DNA of 62,000 nt from Lingula anatina (taxonomy: Eukaryota > Brachiopoda > Lingulata > Lingulida > Lingulidae), in the NCBI RefSeq assembly GCF_001039355.2, contig NW_019775812.1:6649-68648 (forward strand), read 5' to 3'. This document shows positions 32,167 to 42,712 of the stretch, one piece after another. Position 1 is the first letter of the stretch, and every line of letters starts with the position of its first letter. The notes beneath the pieces are model-generated. The model had not been told where the DNA came from and did no database searches. It worked only from the letters and a program-made list of their open reading frames with translations. The translations under genes were made by a program, and so were the position numbers.

Positions 32167-34437
32167 TCATGCAAATTTGGGAAATTTATGAATGCGGTTG
32201 TTTTTTGCTCAACATACCGGTCATCTTAGTCTGATAAGGATGAGTGCCCACTTTTGTACATGAAAAATAAATTGTAAATGAATGGGAAAAAATTGATGCC
32301 AAATTAAAGTTGGGGTCTTACACTTTTATGATCCACTTAAAAAAAATATTTTATTGAATTTGAAATATAAAAAAATTAATGTCAAAATGACCTTGTCAAA
32401 TATTCATGAAAATGTGTGTTTTAGGGGGGGGGGTCTGAATTGCAATGCTACAAATCTTTAGTTATAGTAAGGTGACAACTGTGAAATTTTGTAATTCGGT
32501 ACAGAAGGTGCCCATGTAAAGCAACATGTGGCCAATCATTGGTTGTGATCAATATTTTGATTGCTTTATTTATACTTGTAGTGCTAATTGAAAGAAGAAT
32601 CTTACAGTGACTTGAGGATAAAATATGTTCATTTTTTATATGAGCCCCTGCCTCAGACAAGCTAATTATTCACGGTTGAAAAGACATGAATATAAGGTGA
32701 GATAAATGTGAAAATCAGCTTGTCTGAGGGTTGGGCTCGATATGTACTCAAACTAAATAGGGACATTTTCAATCCGTATGCTAGCAGGCGGCCATGTTTA
32801 TTCCTGCCATGAGGTAGCTGCTACATGCTTACATAGGATGGCTAGGCAGATACAGTGAAACTTTTTTTACAAAAGAACAACCCAAAATAAAATGTAGGTC
32901 TATGAAAGGAAAATAGGGGTTAGAGTCAGTAAAATATTTTCAATTACAACCAAAAAAAAAAAAAAAAGAAAAGTCATTTTCATATATGTAATGCATGCTA
33001 TCATCAAAAAAAAAAAAAAGAAGGAAATATGGATAGGAAATAGAATCCAAATACAGTAAGTATATCTTACTTTCATTCTTATTTCTTAGGATAAAGAAAG
33101 ATTAAATGTAAAATTTGCTTCAGATATTCAAAGTTATATTTATTATCATAATAGCAGATGAAACAAGTTTTTCTAGTAACAAGACTTTTATACAGTTAAG
33201 TGAAATCAGTGATGGCTTAATTCTGTGATAAAATACTGTAATATACCACCCCTCCCTCTCTTCTCTAGGATTAAAAAAATAATAATTACTTGCCCATTTA
33301 CTTGTGCCACACCAGAATTATTTAACATATAACTCTATTTTACATCACAAGACAAGTTTCATTAGAAAAAAAATCGTTTATGTAATATAAATGCTGAAAC
33401 AAGTTGCTCTGATTCATTACAATGCATACAACAGGTAAATCATCCGGCTACCCCCCCCCCACATATAACTCATTAAAATACTAAGTTACGATGCCTCAAA
33501 CCAAATAATATTTTTTCATACAACAAATATATGCATAATCTTTATAATAGCAAATTATTTTTAAATTTTGACGATGGGCACTTTGCCAATGGTTATTCGC
33601 ACTCATCCTTTATGGTTACAATTGGGGACAAATGTAACATACGATTAAACGAACAGAGATGTTTATATTAGCATACCAAAGTTTTTAGAGAGGCACCCCG
33701 CACGAAAACACAGTAGATGCTCCAGCGCAGTAGACTACTGCAATCATACTGCAAATATGCCTCAAATCTGCTTCGCATTGGGAGCTAATTAGCATATTTG
33801 AAACATACTTCTATCATGCTGCTAATCTACTGCATTAATGCTCCTCCTCTGTACAACCCTATGTAATTTTTGAAGTAGAATTGCAGTAGGGTATACTGCA
33901 TTTCTACTGCAAATATGCTCCACACCACTACTGCGTTAATGCTTCTTTGCTACTTCGATACTACTGCATTTTTGTGCGGGACATGTCTTGTTCAGAAAAT
34001 TATATTTACCAAATAATAAACATTTGTAGTTTATGATTAGGTTCTCTTAAATTTTACAAACCAATTTTCAAAGAGAAAGATACACAAGAAGGAGAGTTGC
34101 ATGTTCCAATAAAATAACTCTTTTGTCCATGGACATATTTCACGCATTTGATAAAATTTTATTATAAAGTTGTGACAGAAGAGTAATTTTATTACTTATG
34201 TGTTCCAAAATGTTGAACAGTATTTTAAATAAAAATGGTGATCTTAAACATTTAATGGATATTTTTTTCAGGCCGCCCGCTATACAAGCCAATGTTGGTA
34301 ATCCCATGACGTACTTCACCGCCAGGCTGCCTTTTGACGAGCTGTTCCTGAAGGTTTACAAAACCGTGAAAGACACCCGATCTTCTGCTGATGACTGGAC
34401 GGTTAGAGGGTCACTGAAGGAATATTTTAAAGCATAA
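25287..34437 (+). CDS. Membrane UBL-array IRE1/RNase-L-like kinase-endoribonuclease
   Basis: Predicted exons: 25287-25664, 26698-28022, 28572-28908, 29170-29275, 29548-29627, 29924-30132, 30594-30671, 31070-31148, 31924-32045, 34272-34437; total 2,880 nt, 959 residues, every junction in phase. Order: signal peptide (1-24), Thr-rich ectodomain, membrane span (about 72-96), Cys-rich juxtamembrane, five ubiquitin-like domains (about 140-545), kinase (about 555-825), KEN RNase (about 830-959). Kinase: VAVK lysine 588, HMDIKPHN loop (676-683), DFG 696-698. KEN: Tyr884, Arg896, Asn897, His901 in YRSTICELLRFMRNVDVH, matching catalytic positions of RNase L and IRE1. Kinase plus KEN is certain; ubiquitin-like domains are clear from sequence pattern; the join of the membrane exon to the rest is inferred from phase and conserved donors. 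Cleavage of RNA after kinase-driven dimerisation is the family mechanism. Confidence 0.85.
26287..26672 (+). pseudogene. Decayed duplicate of the ubiquitin-like exon
   Basis: It starts after an acceptor (ATTCAG, 26286) with AGGTGCGTATGCAAAT, the same 16 bases that begin the functional exon at 26698. The early frame stops at TAG after about 19 codons; deletions then shift the frame, but matching segments follow: HLPDGRKL, DKVRVITTKV, YRGLTPGASDSLDED, FGTDQVFTVTYASH and VLVQFADDS, parallel to the first ubiquitin-like domain and start of the second. It ends around 26660 without a usable continuation. It is a tandem partial exon duplication, now inactive. A single N lies just upstream (26278). 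Confidence 0.85.
26698..28022 (+). CDS. Five-domain ubiquitin-like exon of the kinase-RNase gene
   Basis: One 1,325-nt exon (acceptor TTTCAG at 26697, donor GTAAGT at 28023). It encodes about 441 residues with five consecutive ubiquitin-like folds: ISVHLPDGQ...; ILVQFADDS...; VVLKIIGQN...IFIYEGTQLGSDKKLKDYGL; KVYVTRGGQIYKY...LSFHGNVLSDDKMF; and VPVLLPTGTLIDYQV...QILQIGQNDLADDGLL. The third and fifth keep the classic pattern of a hydrophobic strand, G, L.D..L.DY.L. None ends in the di-glycine needed for conjugation, so they are integral domains. The last 45 residues lead into the kinase N-lobe (CFSTKIDRFKIGS). Confidence 0.85.
28572..30671 (+). CDS. IRE1-like kinase domain exons
   Basis: Exons 28572-28908, 29170-29275, 29548-29627, 29924-30132, 30594-30671. 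Visible motifs: glycine-containing loop GSGGNKTEVLLG, REVAVKRF (ATP lysine), helix C glutamate in FKNEKGLL, SPNIIRYLDI, VIHMDIK|PHNVLID, LSDFGISV, GTYHWVAKEIL, YKKNADIQ|VAGMLVYYTL, GGIHPF, LRPTIEEAL, HPFFW and FLGALGDEKEV. The GTxxW, G.HPF and HPFFW...FL..GDE features are specific to the IRE1/RNase L branch. HRD is HMD: the catalytic Asp, Lys and Asn remain, so nucleotide binding and perhaps phosphotransfer are plausible. The plain open frames at 28557-28886 (minus) and 29083-29349 (plus) are artefacts. Confidence 0.92.
29308..29345. repeat. (TCTG)n microsatellite
   Basis: CTGTCTGTCTG repeats in the intron after the DFG exon. A related (GACA)n run occurs at 51460-51480. Confidence 0.9.
30349..30456. 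repeat. Intronic hairpin, short MITE
   Basis: Arms ATTCAGTCAACAGCTAATA and TATTAGCTGTTGACTGAA are near-perfect complements separated by about 40 bp, with A/T-rich ends. It lies in the intron between the kinase exons ending 30132 and starting 30594. Confidence 0.75.
31070..34437 (+). CDS. KEN endoribonuclease domain exons
   Basis: Exons 31070-31148, 31924-32045 and 34272-34437 (stop TAA 34435-34437). They encode a SWKQQPHSVALTLDRL start, NTVPHW|KDLLDQAVYNG, GYRSTICELLRFMRNVDVHL, MTYFTARLPFDELFLKVYKT and a C-terminal tail ending SLKEYFKA. The RN...H triad and upstream Tyr correspond to RNase L Arg667/His672 and IRE1 Arg905/Asn906/His910 by spacing. YFTARLP corresponds to the YFTSRFP of IRE1. 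Domain is complete, so nuclease activity is predicted. The intron 32046-34271 is unusually long and carries an AT microsatellite and a MITE. Confidence 0.9.
32101..32162. repeat. (AT)n microsatellite
   Basis: About 31 uninterrupted AT dinucleotides. Confidence 0.95.
33697..33980. mobile_element. 284-bp MITE with CTACTGCA repeats
   Basis: Inverted ends CCCGCACGAAAACACAGTAG and CTACTGCATTTTTGTGCGGG. Internally, short TACTGCA/TGCAGTA and AATATGC/GCATATT words recur in both orientations (for example CTGCAAATATGCCT, CTACTGCAAATATGCTCC). No coding capacity; no clear target duplication. Confidence 0.7.
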
Positions 34438-34478
34438 TGTTAATTAAATGAGGTTGTCATAACGGAATAAGCGACGCA

Positions 34479-34484
34479 ATAAAG
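34479..34484 (+). terminator. Polyadenylation signal AATAAA
   Basis: Canonical AATAAA 41 bases after the stop codon of the UBL-kinase-RNase gene. The copy 2 relic suggests the ancestral 3' UTR extends further, to about 34870, so more than one site may be used. Confidence 0.55.
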
Positions 34485-34619
34485 TGTTTCAGTAGCCAAC
34501 TGGTTTAAATCTTTTATTCAAGATTGACCTCATAAGAGACTTAAGGGTAAGATTTCGCCCTTGTAAAAATTTGGAAAAAAATTGGTTTTACACTGGAAAT
34601 TGAATGATAGTTATTTCTG

Positions 34620-34870
34620 TGAAGTTATTATATTCAGCCACACGTAGATTGCTGGCGGGCAGAGGATTACGGGACACAGCTGTACCATATGTTTGTAGCT
34701 TCTACAGTAGAGCGGACACAATTATAAATAGGTGTTAGAAAATATTCTTTATTGTCAAAACAAAATATATTTTAGTTTTTATAGTTAGAAAATCAACAAA
34801 AGGTTTTATTGTGAATGAAACATTGATTGCAACATTCATTTTTCACTTTTTTTTCTTACATGTATCTTCT
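34620..34870 (+). repeat. 3' UTR block of copy 1, repeated in copy 2
   Basis: Homologous to 39640-39900: shared segments include CCACGTAGA/GCACGTAGA, ACAGCTGT, TTCTACAGTAG/TTCTGTAGTAG, a TGTTAGAAAAT...TTTATTG..AAAACAAAA stretch and GAATGAAACA. It lies directly after the stop codon here, and directly after the membrane exon in copy 2. Confidence 0.7.
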
Positions 34871-36339
34871 TTTATCAAAATGACAAATGTCAACATGAAC
34901 GTATTTTTACTCCAGATTTTATCAAAAGTAATAAGTACTATGTATAAAATTTTCACGCGGTTTTGCCTATATATACTGTACATGTACGTTTGATACATGT
35001 ATGTTTGAATTGCTTACACCCATAATGGTTAGTGCGCATGTAACTTTGCGGCATGGTGTTGTCTGCAAAATACATTTAGAAATCTTGCTTCATTTAATTT
35101 CATGCTTAAACGATCCTTCCAATGTAAAATATTTTTCTGGTGGATTTTTGGCTTAATTGAATTTAGCTCCACCAACTCATGCTATAATGGACCAGTCAGG
35201 TCTCATATATATCTTTTAATTACTAGTTTCTCAAGCAAATTTGATTTTCATCTACGAGATTTATATATACTTGCTGCTAATGATTTTATTTTCTATTCTA
35301 CTGCTATTAAATCAAACTTATTGGTCATATAGTAAAAGGGTTTATGTGAGATGATGTTTACAACAACTTAGTAAGGTCAGGGTAGTGATCAAAAAAATTG
35401 TAAGGTACCACATTTCGTTTGAAAAATAAGTAAGATTATTTAATTTCTTAAGAAATTTAAAAAAATCGTGCATTTAAAAAATCACTTAGTATAACACAAA
35501 TTACCAAAAATATCAGTTTGACGTAGTCAAACGTTGATTTATGGCGACGGTCTAACTCTTACAACTTTACTTGAGACCTCGAATTTTATGCTGCATGTTT
35601 TGACCAGGCTTAGCCTTGGATTCAGTGCTTGATAATTAGTAAGTCTCGTCCCCACAAATTAAACTGTGCACAATATTTGTTTGGAAATTCCATATTAAAT
35701 ATAGATTTTTGCAGGAATACGCATTACGTAAAAATCATTACTCAACAATCATTACCACTAAAGTACTTGACTTCGTTTATCACAGGGACCTTCAATAAAT
35801 GATGCCGTCATCAGTCGAATTTGGAACATCATACTTGTATTTGTTCTTTTCTTTTATTGCTGCGTTATGTTATTAAAGCCGGTTTAGATCAAGGATACAA
35901 AGCTGTTTTTGTAAGAATTCATCAGCATGAGTGTGCACAGGCATGTTAGCAGAGCAAAGTATACTCGACGTATAAGCTAATTACATTACTCTACCTGTGA
36001 TGTTTATACCTGATGAGAATTCGCTCGTTATCATATTACTTAAAGTAAGTTCAAATAAGGCAGAGCGGTTAACGCTTTAGATTTAATGTTTATATATCCG
36101 AAACAGACAGGGATTTTGCTAATTTTCATTAAAATGTTAATCAAAATATTAAAACATCGTGTGCTTAGAGGTTAGTGTACACTGTATATTGAGTACTAAT
36201 AAATGTACATTTGATCTATATTTTCTGTTTTCTTGGGTATTTATACACTACACTTTACAATGCTATAGCATGACTGAGCAGACGAAGACTACAATCTTTA
36301 AACACCATTTACAGCAGAAAATGTTGTAATTTTCCTCAG
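34871..36339. other. Spacer between unit copies 1 and 2
   Basis: AT-rich; no gene recognised. Open frames at 34811-34993 and 35102-35332 lack domain or splice support. Confidence 0.4.
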
Positions 36340-36725
36340 GGAACGTTTTGATTTTCAAAGGTGAATCCAAAAAGCTGCTGTGTCTTGAACTAAAGAGGTA
36401 AATATTGCTACATATAACAGTAATAATAACACATTAATTAGTGTTTCATTTGAGCAAGGAAAACACTCTAATTTTCAAAGAAGAACAGATATTGCACTGT
36501 TTAACTTTAATTTAATAAAAATCTTTTTTTTTACACTAAAGAGAAAAATACTTCTACAATATATCGCGTTGATGTTTCATTTGAACAAGGAAAAAAACAA
36601 TGATTTTTAAAGATGAAAAGAAAAATGCTGCACTATTTAGCTTTAAAGGAAACATACTGCTTTTTTAACTTAAAGGAGAAAAAATGATGCTCCAAATATG
36701 TTAATATGAACGTTTTTTTTTTGTT
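36340..36725. repeat. Degenerate tandem repeat, about 125-bp unit
   Basis: Roughly three units sharing GTTTCATTTGA.CAAGGAAAA, CA..ATTTT.AAAG, a TGCACT.TTTA.CTTTAA segment and AAAGAG.AAAA. Units are diverged and of unequal length. Confidence 0.55.
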
Positions 36726-36799
36726 CTAGAGTTTATTTCAAGAGAAAATTACTTTTAAAATTTTACATGCAAATATGTATGATTACCTTCCTACACGAG

Positions 36800-37445
36800 G
36801 CCAGTACGAAAACACACTGTTAACAGCAGGTCATATACAGCGACATCTGCAAAGGACTAGGGATCACGTGCGTTTGCAGCCAAAGCACTGGAATCACGTC
36901 GTTTTCATGATGAAGTTTTAAGAATTGACGGTCGAATCCGTGTACGCCAGCATGTACAAGAGGCATAGAACGATGCCAGTGTACTGCGTAGGGTGCAAGC
37001 AGGGGGTGGTAACGTCTCTGTTTGGGGAGCATTTTGTGTCGGTGCCAAGAGAGAGGTTGCTTTTTTCTAGAAGGCAACCTCAACCAGGATTCATACAGAG
37101 GCATTCTACAGCAAACAATGCTTCCCTATGCATGAGCAAGGGACAAGTTCGTGTACCAATCCCTATATCGAGCTCGCAGAGTCACTGCTTTTCTTCAAAA
37201 CCAAGGGGGTCCAGCAATTGACCTGCCTTGCTAACTCCCTAGAAATGAACCCATTGTGAAAAAAGTTGGCGTAAGTCACTCGCATATTTAATAGCTACGA
37301 CCACCAGCCGGTAAATCGGGATGAAGTCCGACACTCAATTACCAATGCGTGGAATGATATCCCCACCCATACTCTGAGAAACTTGTCAGTGGGAATGCAA
37401 CGAAGGATAAGGGCGCTGCAAGCGGCAGCTTGAGGTCATGTCCGA
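36800..37445 (+). pseudogene. Tc1-like transposase remnant
   Basis: Plus-strand pieces in several frames: WNHVVFM followed by a catalytic-region fragment, GRIRVRQH-like residues, CKQGVVTSLFGEHF (a degraded GGSVMVWG-type block), NSLEMNPI (the third catalytic position) and DEVRHSITNAWNDIPTHTLR, then MQRRIRALQAAA. The order is that of a Tc1/mariner DDE transposase. Multiple stops; inactive. It sits between unit copies 1 and 2. Confidence 0.7.
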
Positions 37446-37694
37446 CTTTGAATACTTTCCATGATTAACAGTAATGAGCTCTTTGTATGTGTAGCATATC
37501 ACTGTCCGGAGGCTGTCATTTTCTACAATATCTTAGCTTAAATTTCATATTGTCAACACACTGTTGATATGGTTTTCTTTCTTTGGATGACATCTGACTG
37601 GATATTTGTATAACTCAATGACATATATTTTTTTGATTAATAAAGCCAAACAAAATTAATCTGCACTAAAAATGATAAGAAATATTCCACTGTA

Positions 37695-38290
37695 GTTGAG
37701 GGCGAGGCTCCTTTTATTTATTTATGTGTTATCTGTTTTTGTCAGCTATGTAGGTCGACGTAAACAAAGTAATCCTGTTAAGCTAGATTGCAGTGCCTTG
37801 GCTTCTTTTCCGGCTTTTAAATCATTAAGGTAAACAAAGATGACAAGGTAAGCAGCGGCCAGGAAGTTATTCGAGGTGAATCTGTCATCATGAGTTTTCA
37901 ACCGACGCACTTCATTTGATGTGAAACCGAGTGGTACGCGTCCATTTCGATATATCAGGCTGGAAGAATCAAACTTCCATGTGTAAGGTATAGTCATATT
38001 ATCCTGACACACCAGATAAAAAATAATCTTAACGTCAAGGTGAACAGAAATTTGAGCACATGATACGTACAACATCAGGAAGGACACAAAATCAGGTGAC
38101 CTCATTCGTTTTGGGAAATAAGTGTTTGTTTAAGTCGCACAGTCGAGTTTCAGAGAATGGTGGTAACTATGATTCAGCTACTGAACATTTTGATTTCAAG
38201 AGAGGACCAGAAATCGAAGGTGAAATCGACCCCCTCTAAATCCGCCACTGGTCCAGACGATAGCCCACGCATTCAGATCAAACTCTTAAC
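37695..38290 (+). repeat. Unit upstream block, copy 2
   Basis: Homologous to 9010-9500 and 40650-41130: GAGGC...CTC.TTTTATTTA, a GACAAGGTAAGCA stretch, AGGAAGTTATTCGAGGTGAAT, CATTTGATGTGAAACCGAG and CCATGTGTAAGGTATAG. Downstream CAGACGATAGCCCACGCAT matches 41609- of copy 3. Non-coding; presumed promoter or 5' region of the next exon. Confidence 0.65.
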
Positions 38291-38668
38291 CTTGAATTAG
38301 ACCTAATGTAGTTAAGACATAATGTAGGTCATCATCGGTAGTACCTACAACTACCGTGTATCAGCAATCTGCCTGTAATATCGACATGACGCAATGTTTA
38401 TACTTTTAATATTTAACCCAAATAACAGTCTAATTCCCGTTATGTGTACATTTTAATTTGTATATCAATGGCTAACTTAACTATTATCTTAGATGGCATT
38501 CTGTCCTACAATAGCAAGTTTATACAGTATGATGAAATTTATCAAAACCACCCTCCTGAAACTAATTAAAACCAAAATCATACCCATTAGTTTTGCAAAA
38601 GGACAACCGTGGTAAATTTTCTCACACATGTGTGCATTTGTCTTTATCTTTCAGATCGGTCTCAGCCA

Positions 38669-39130
38669 ATGGATACATACGTTGTTTTGTGCACTGTTAC
38701 CGCCATACTGATAGTTTTAACACCTCACGTCACTTCCTCTTATACCAATAACACGAGTATCTCAGTGTTCTCTACTGGAAATGGATCGGTCTCCCAGAGA
38801 CATAACAGCGGCAACGCCACTGAGTCCGCCCCTACTGCTACAAGATCTGCGCCAGTTTCCAGCATAAACAAGCCGGACATGGCCAACAACAACTACAACG
38901 TGGCTATCGCCTCCCAGAGAACGGTTACTTCTACCGCGACCTTGCCCACAACTACCGGTGCTGAAGGTATTTGTACTGCGATGAATGGCTTTACCTGCTC
39001 TGTTGCTGTGTTCGTTGCAGTGTTGGTTACTGTAGGCCTACTGTGTTGCTTATGTAACAGAGTGAGTAAAAGATGTAAATTTTGTGTTAAACGTTGTAAA
39101 ACTCTGCTTTTCAGTAAGTTTATTTCCTGA
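38669..39130 (+). CDS. Paralogous membrane protein, unit copy 2
   Basis: The exon follows acceptor TTTCAG at 38654; ATG 38669. It is a paralog of 25287-25664: signal segment (CTVTAILIVLTPHVTSS), glycosylation sequons (NNTS, NGS), a longer Ser/Thr/Asn-rich ectodomain (TESAPTATRSAPVSS, VTSTATLPTTTGAEG), a membrane span (VAVFVAVLVTVGLLCCLCN) and a basic inner tail. The splice donor region is present (TTCA|GTAAGT at 39114) but the frame is shifted by one base relative to copies 1 and 3; unspliced reading stops at 39128-39130. No ubiquitin-like, kinase or KEN exon follows; instead the 3'-UTR-like relic comes at 39640. About 153 residues. Confidence 0.6.
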   Translation: MDTYVVLCTVTAILIVLTPHVTSSYTNNTSISVFSTGNGSVSQRHNSGNATESAPTATRSAPVSSINKPDMANNNYNVAIASQRTVTSTATLPTTTGAEGICTAMNGFTCSVAVFVAVLVTVGLLCCLCNRVSKRCKFCVKRCKTLLFSKFIS

Positions 39131-39639
39131 TTTTTTTATTTATTTATTTATTTTTTTTTTTTGGGGGGGGGGTCTACAGTGGTCGGAATAATTTTGTTTC
39201 CGTTGTGCACCGGTATAACAACGTTCGAAATGTTTTAATCCCTATCTTGTGAATAGAAGGGGGCGGACAAACAATGGAGGGCCGTTTAAATCCCTTCAAA
39301 ATTCNCAACTGGAGTCAGACAATACTGGCCTCTAGGCCTACAGTGGTTAAGTACATTTGTACATGTATATGATGCTGATATTTTTTTTCAATAGTGTCAG
39401 CAGGTGGGAAGACCCAGTCAAGTGTTTTGTTGTCAGAGATAGAGCCAGTTACTTCTGGTTACTCTTCATCCTTTTAAATTCTAAATATACAATATCTTGA
39501 CAGATTGACAGCAGCTTGGTGTGAGTTTCTTCTGGCAAAGAGAGATTATCTAGGATAAGATATTGCCCATGTAAAATGGTGAACCTGCATTCAGTGGTCA
39601 CAAATATGGTTTTTACATATGAATTTCATGTCATTTATC

Positions 39640-39900
39640 TTCGGGAAACTTTATTTACAACTGCACGTAGACCGTTGAGGCTGCAGAGAGGTACGCGATA
39701 GATTGACCTCACAGCTGTTTAAGTGTGGGCTGTGATATGTGTTTGCAGTTTTAAAGCTTCTGTAGTAGCAAAAAAGATGCTAGAAAAATAATTTTTTATT
39801 GCTAAAACAAAAAAAAAAATGAATCGGCAAAATATCTTTATATCTTGAATGAAACAATATTTTTGAAACAGCAATTACAACATTCTTTATTACTATGCTC
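39640..39900 (+). repeat. Relic of the kinase-RNase 3' UTR in copy 2
   Basis: Matches 34620-34870 (see shared words there). Its presence 0.5 kb after the membrane exon shows that copy 2 once spanned the whole gene and lost the ubiquitin-like, kinase and RNase exons by internal deletion. Confidence 0.65.
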
Positions 39901-40164
39901 TTATGTTCTTAAGTATTTGCTTTCGTTTTTGGTGCACAGATGTAGTATGATTAAGTCATTTAAGTGCTCTAGAATGATAAACCGATCAAGGAGACAACCG
40001 AATTTATCTGAAAGTGGATCGCTCACCGACTAGGAACCGTGTTTCGTGTTCGGACTGCTAAATACTGGAATTATTATTATTTTTGTATATTTCATTTCCT
40101 TATAATCAAGTTATTAACATGGTGATATTTTTATCCGATTTAAATCGAGAAATTCGTTAAAATT

Positions 40165-41190
40165 TAGGATGCAGCGAAAATTGCGTTGTAGGACGGGAAT
40201 ATAATTTTTGAATTTTTCTCTGATGGATCTTAGGGTCGATTGTGGCCTTTTTGCTTGATTATATAGCTTGATATAGCTTTTTTGGGCCTGCAATGAAGAC
40301 CCACTTCAATTGTCCCCAAATGACAGACTTTCAAGAGACCTAAACCTACGGCTGATCTATTTTTATTGCTTATCAATGACCCAGACAAAACTGTTCAATC
40401 CCACTATACTTAATATTTACTTAACCCCACTATAATGCATCATGTAGATGTACAAAAAAACGTGCCTAACATGGAAATTATCCTCTTCTCCCATCTCGTA
40501 GTATAACAGACCAGTTAGCGTTACAGATTAATTTGTTTAAAAGAAAGTTATGACAAAAATAACACTTGCCCCGATATCTCAGTTATGCTTGCTTATATGA
40601 TTGTATAAGCACCGACTAGTTCTCCACACGATGAATTTTTCTCATGTGAGCCTGCATGAGCCTCATTTATTTATTTATGTGTTAACTTGTCTATTTCTTA
40701 TCATTGTTTTTTGATAGCGTCGGCATTCATGTACATGTAGTTCAGTCTTTCTGCATACACTGGAGTACGCTTGTGGTGATCTTAATTATCCTGCACATAA
40801 TAATAAGTCAACAGGGTAAGTCAAGTTTGTTAGGCAGTTACCAAGTAGGGCCTACGTATTCGAGGTGAATATTCGACGCCATTCATTTGATGTAAAATCG
40901 AGAGGTACTGTACTTGTAGCACTGGTACACGCCCACTGCTGTTAGAATAATGTTTTGTGAAATTAAGTATTTATATTATAATAATTTCCATGTGTAAGGT
41001 ATAGTTGTATAAGCTAGGTGAATAGTAGATTTAACATCAAAGAGAACAAATGTTGCATATTTCATAAATGAGACATACAAAGGAGCAAACAGAATAAACA
41101 CTAAACCACTACGTGACCCATATCTTTCACGTACTCCTTCACAGAAGGAGTTAACGTATTGATTATTTTATTTGATTGGGTTTGCTGCTG
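40165..41190 (+). repeat. Unit upstream block, copy 3
   Basis: Homologous to 8478-9560 over most of its length, and to 37695-38110 in its second half. Shared order: GGGAATAT, GTCGATTGTGGCC, TGCAATGAAGACCCACTTC, CAGACAAAACTGTTCAATC, AAGTCAACAGGGTAAG, TATTCGAGGTGAAT, CATTTGATGTAAAATCGAG, CACGTACTCCTTC. Presumed 5' region of the copy 3 gene. Confidence 0.65.
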
Positions 41191-42403
41191 TGTATACACT
41201 GTAAAAATGTTTACTAATCTATGGCTGTGTGGTTGATAATTTCGCCTTAATTTTGGAAAGACAGGCCTCAAAGTTGCAATTTTTTCATCATAGATAGGGG
41301 AGGTTTAATTTCTAACTCATCATTAATGAACTTCCGATATTTGGTGATTTTCATATTGACAATTTACAAACATATTCAAATAAACAACACCTGCCAAAAT
41401 GTGAATGATACAGTAAATCCTTCTGGTCACCAGGTCTTAATTGTTTTATAAAATCTACTACACTCACTTGAAACTGTACATTACAGAGCTTTCGGTCACT
41501 CAGTGACCTTCCTCGGTGTGACTTTGAAAATGAGCACTATTCTCCAATGTCTCAGAGATAGTGCTGCCCCATATATGTGTGCATATTCGTGTCTCCTTTC
41601 TGTTCAGACGATAACCTACGCATACTGATCACGCAATATCTGGACCTACTCACAATACGCCCTTAATCAGACCTAACGTAGGCCAACATTGGCAGTGCAA
41701 CTGTGAGAAATATAACAATGGAATGACGTATATTTATAGATGACATTTTAGCATTAGCATACTCATACAGTATTATAAAATTTTGAAACTACAGACTTGA
41801 CATTTAATATGGAGTATTTTTTTCCAAATCATTTTTTCTTCAGTCATTTTTCTATTTTGCTGACTGCTAAATGAAAATAAGGATTAAAATCGTGTTTTGA
41901 TAACGTTTAATTATCACTTTGGTGGCGTTGTGACATCAGTTCATTAATCAAATTCGCCGTTGCCTATTCTAAGTCATACGACAACCATTAATAGCGATAT
42001 TTTGGATCTCCAATTATAAACCGTAAAAGAGTTACACGCCCCACAAAGGACCTTCATGTGGCTGGTACCTGGGCTCGCAAGCGGTAAGGCATTCCTTGGG
42101 ATAGGTTTTTAGAGTTTAATCTGGAATAACATTCCAGGCATTAATCAAACTTTGTCCAGTTTAGTTCACTTTAATTGTAGGACACGTAGGCCGTTGATTC
42201 GGCAAATAACGCCTACCCACATATTGTCTATGTGGTTCAAATATGGCTATTTTGATGACCAAGGTAGCTGCTCACTCCGTTGGTTCTGTAAGTTATTTGT
42301 GATTAAAAGAGCTCTGTGTGAACCAGCAATCTCATCCTGCAATCTAATATTATTACTAAGGTGTCCCCATTCAAATTATAGTCACGTGCTTCCCAGATTA
42401 TTC

Positions 42404-42712
42404 CTAATGCTAATTGTGTGTGAATTTGGTGACATTTGATGGCGTCTTTTCAATTTTATAGACATTTCTTTACATCTGTAGAAGTCACAGTGAAACAGTC
42501 GATTTGAGGGGGTACCTCTTATAAATTTTACTAAATGGTATAAAATGTGTATATTTTCACCACAATTTTGTATTTTTTTAACCATTAACCATGTTAGACA
42601 CGGTATCCGTAATGAAAAGCACTATTTCTAACAGTTCACAGCTGTGAGGTGATCATTTGTAAATAAAAGTACTTTGAAATGGGGGTGGACAACCTTTTTG
42701 ACTAATGTTGTA
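42404..42712. mobile_element. Tc1-like terminal fragment
   Basis: Reverse complement of 6331-6640: contains AATTTGGTGACATTTGATGG, AGTCACAGTGAAACAGTCG, CAGCTGTGAGGTGATCA and the end CCTTTTTGACTAATGTTG. Only one end of the element; no transposase. It lies in the upstream region of the copy 3 membrane exon. Confidence 0.75.

Larger units (their letters stand above)
32046..34271. other. Last intron of the UBL-kinase-RNase gene
   Basis: 2.2-kb intron. Contents: (AT)n 32101-32162, G-run 32424-32433, A-runs near 32954 and 33008, a C-run near 33454 and a MITE at 33697-33980. No coding signal. Confidence 0.6.

Noticed and set aside
25287-34437. Simple ortholog of IRE1 (ERN1)
   Set aside because: The kinase and KEN domains fit, but there is no lumenal PQQ-like sensor domain, and five ubiquitin-like domains lie between the span and the kinase. 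A standard IRE1 gene is expected elsewhere in the genome.
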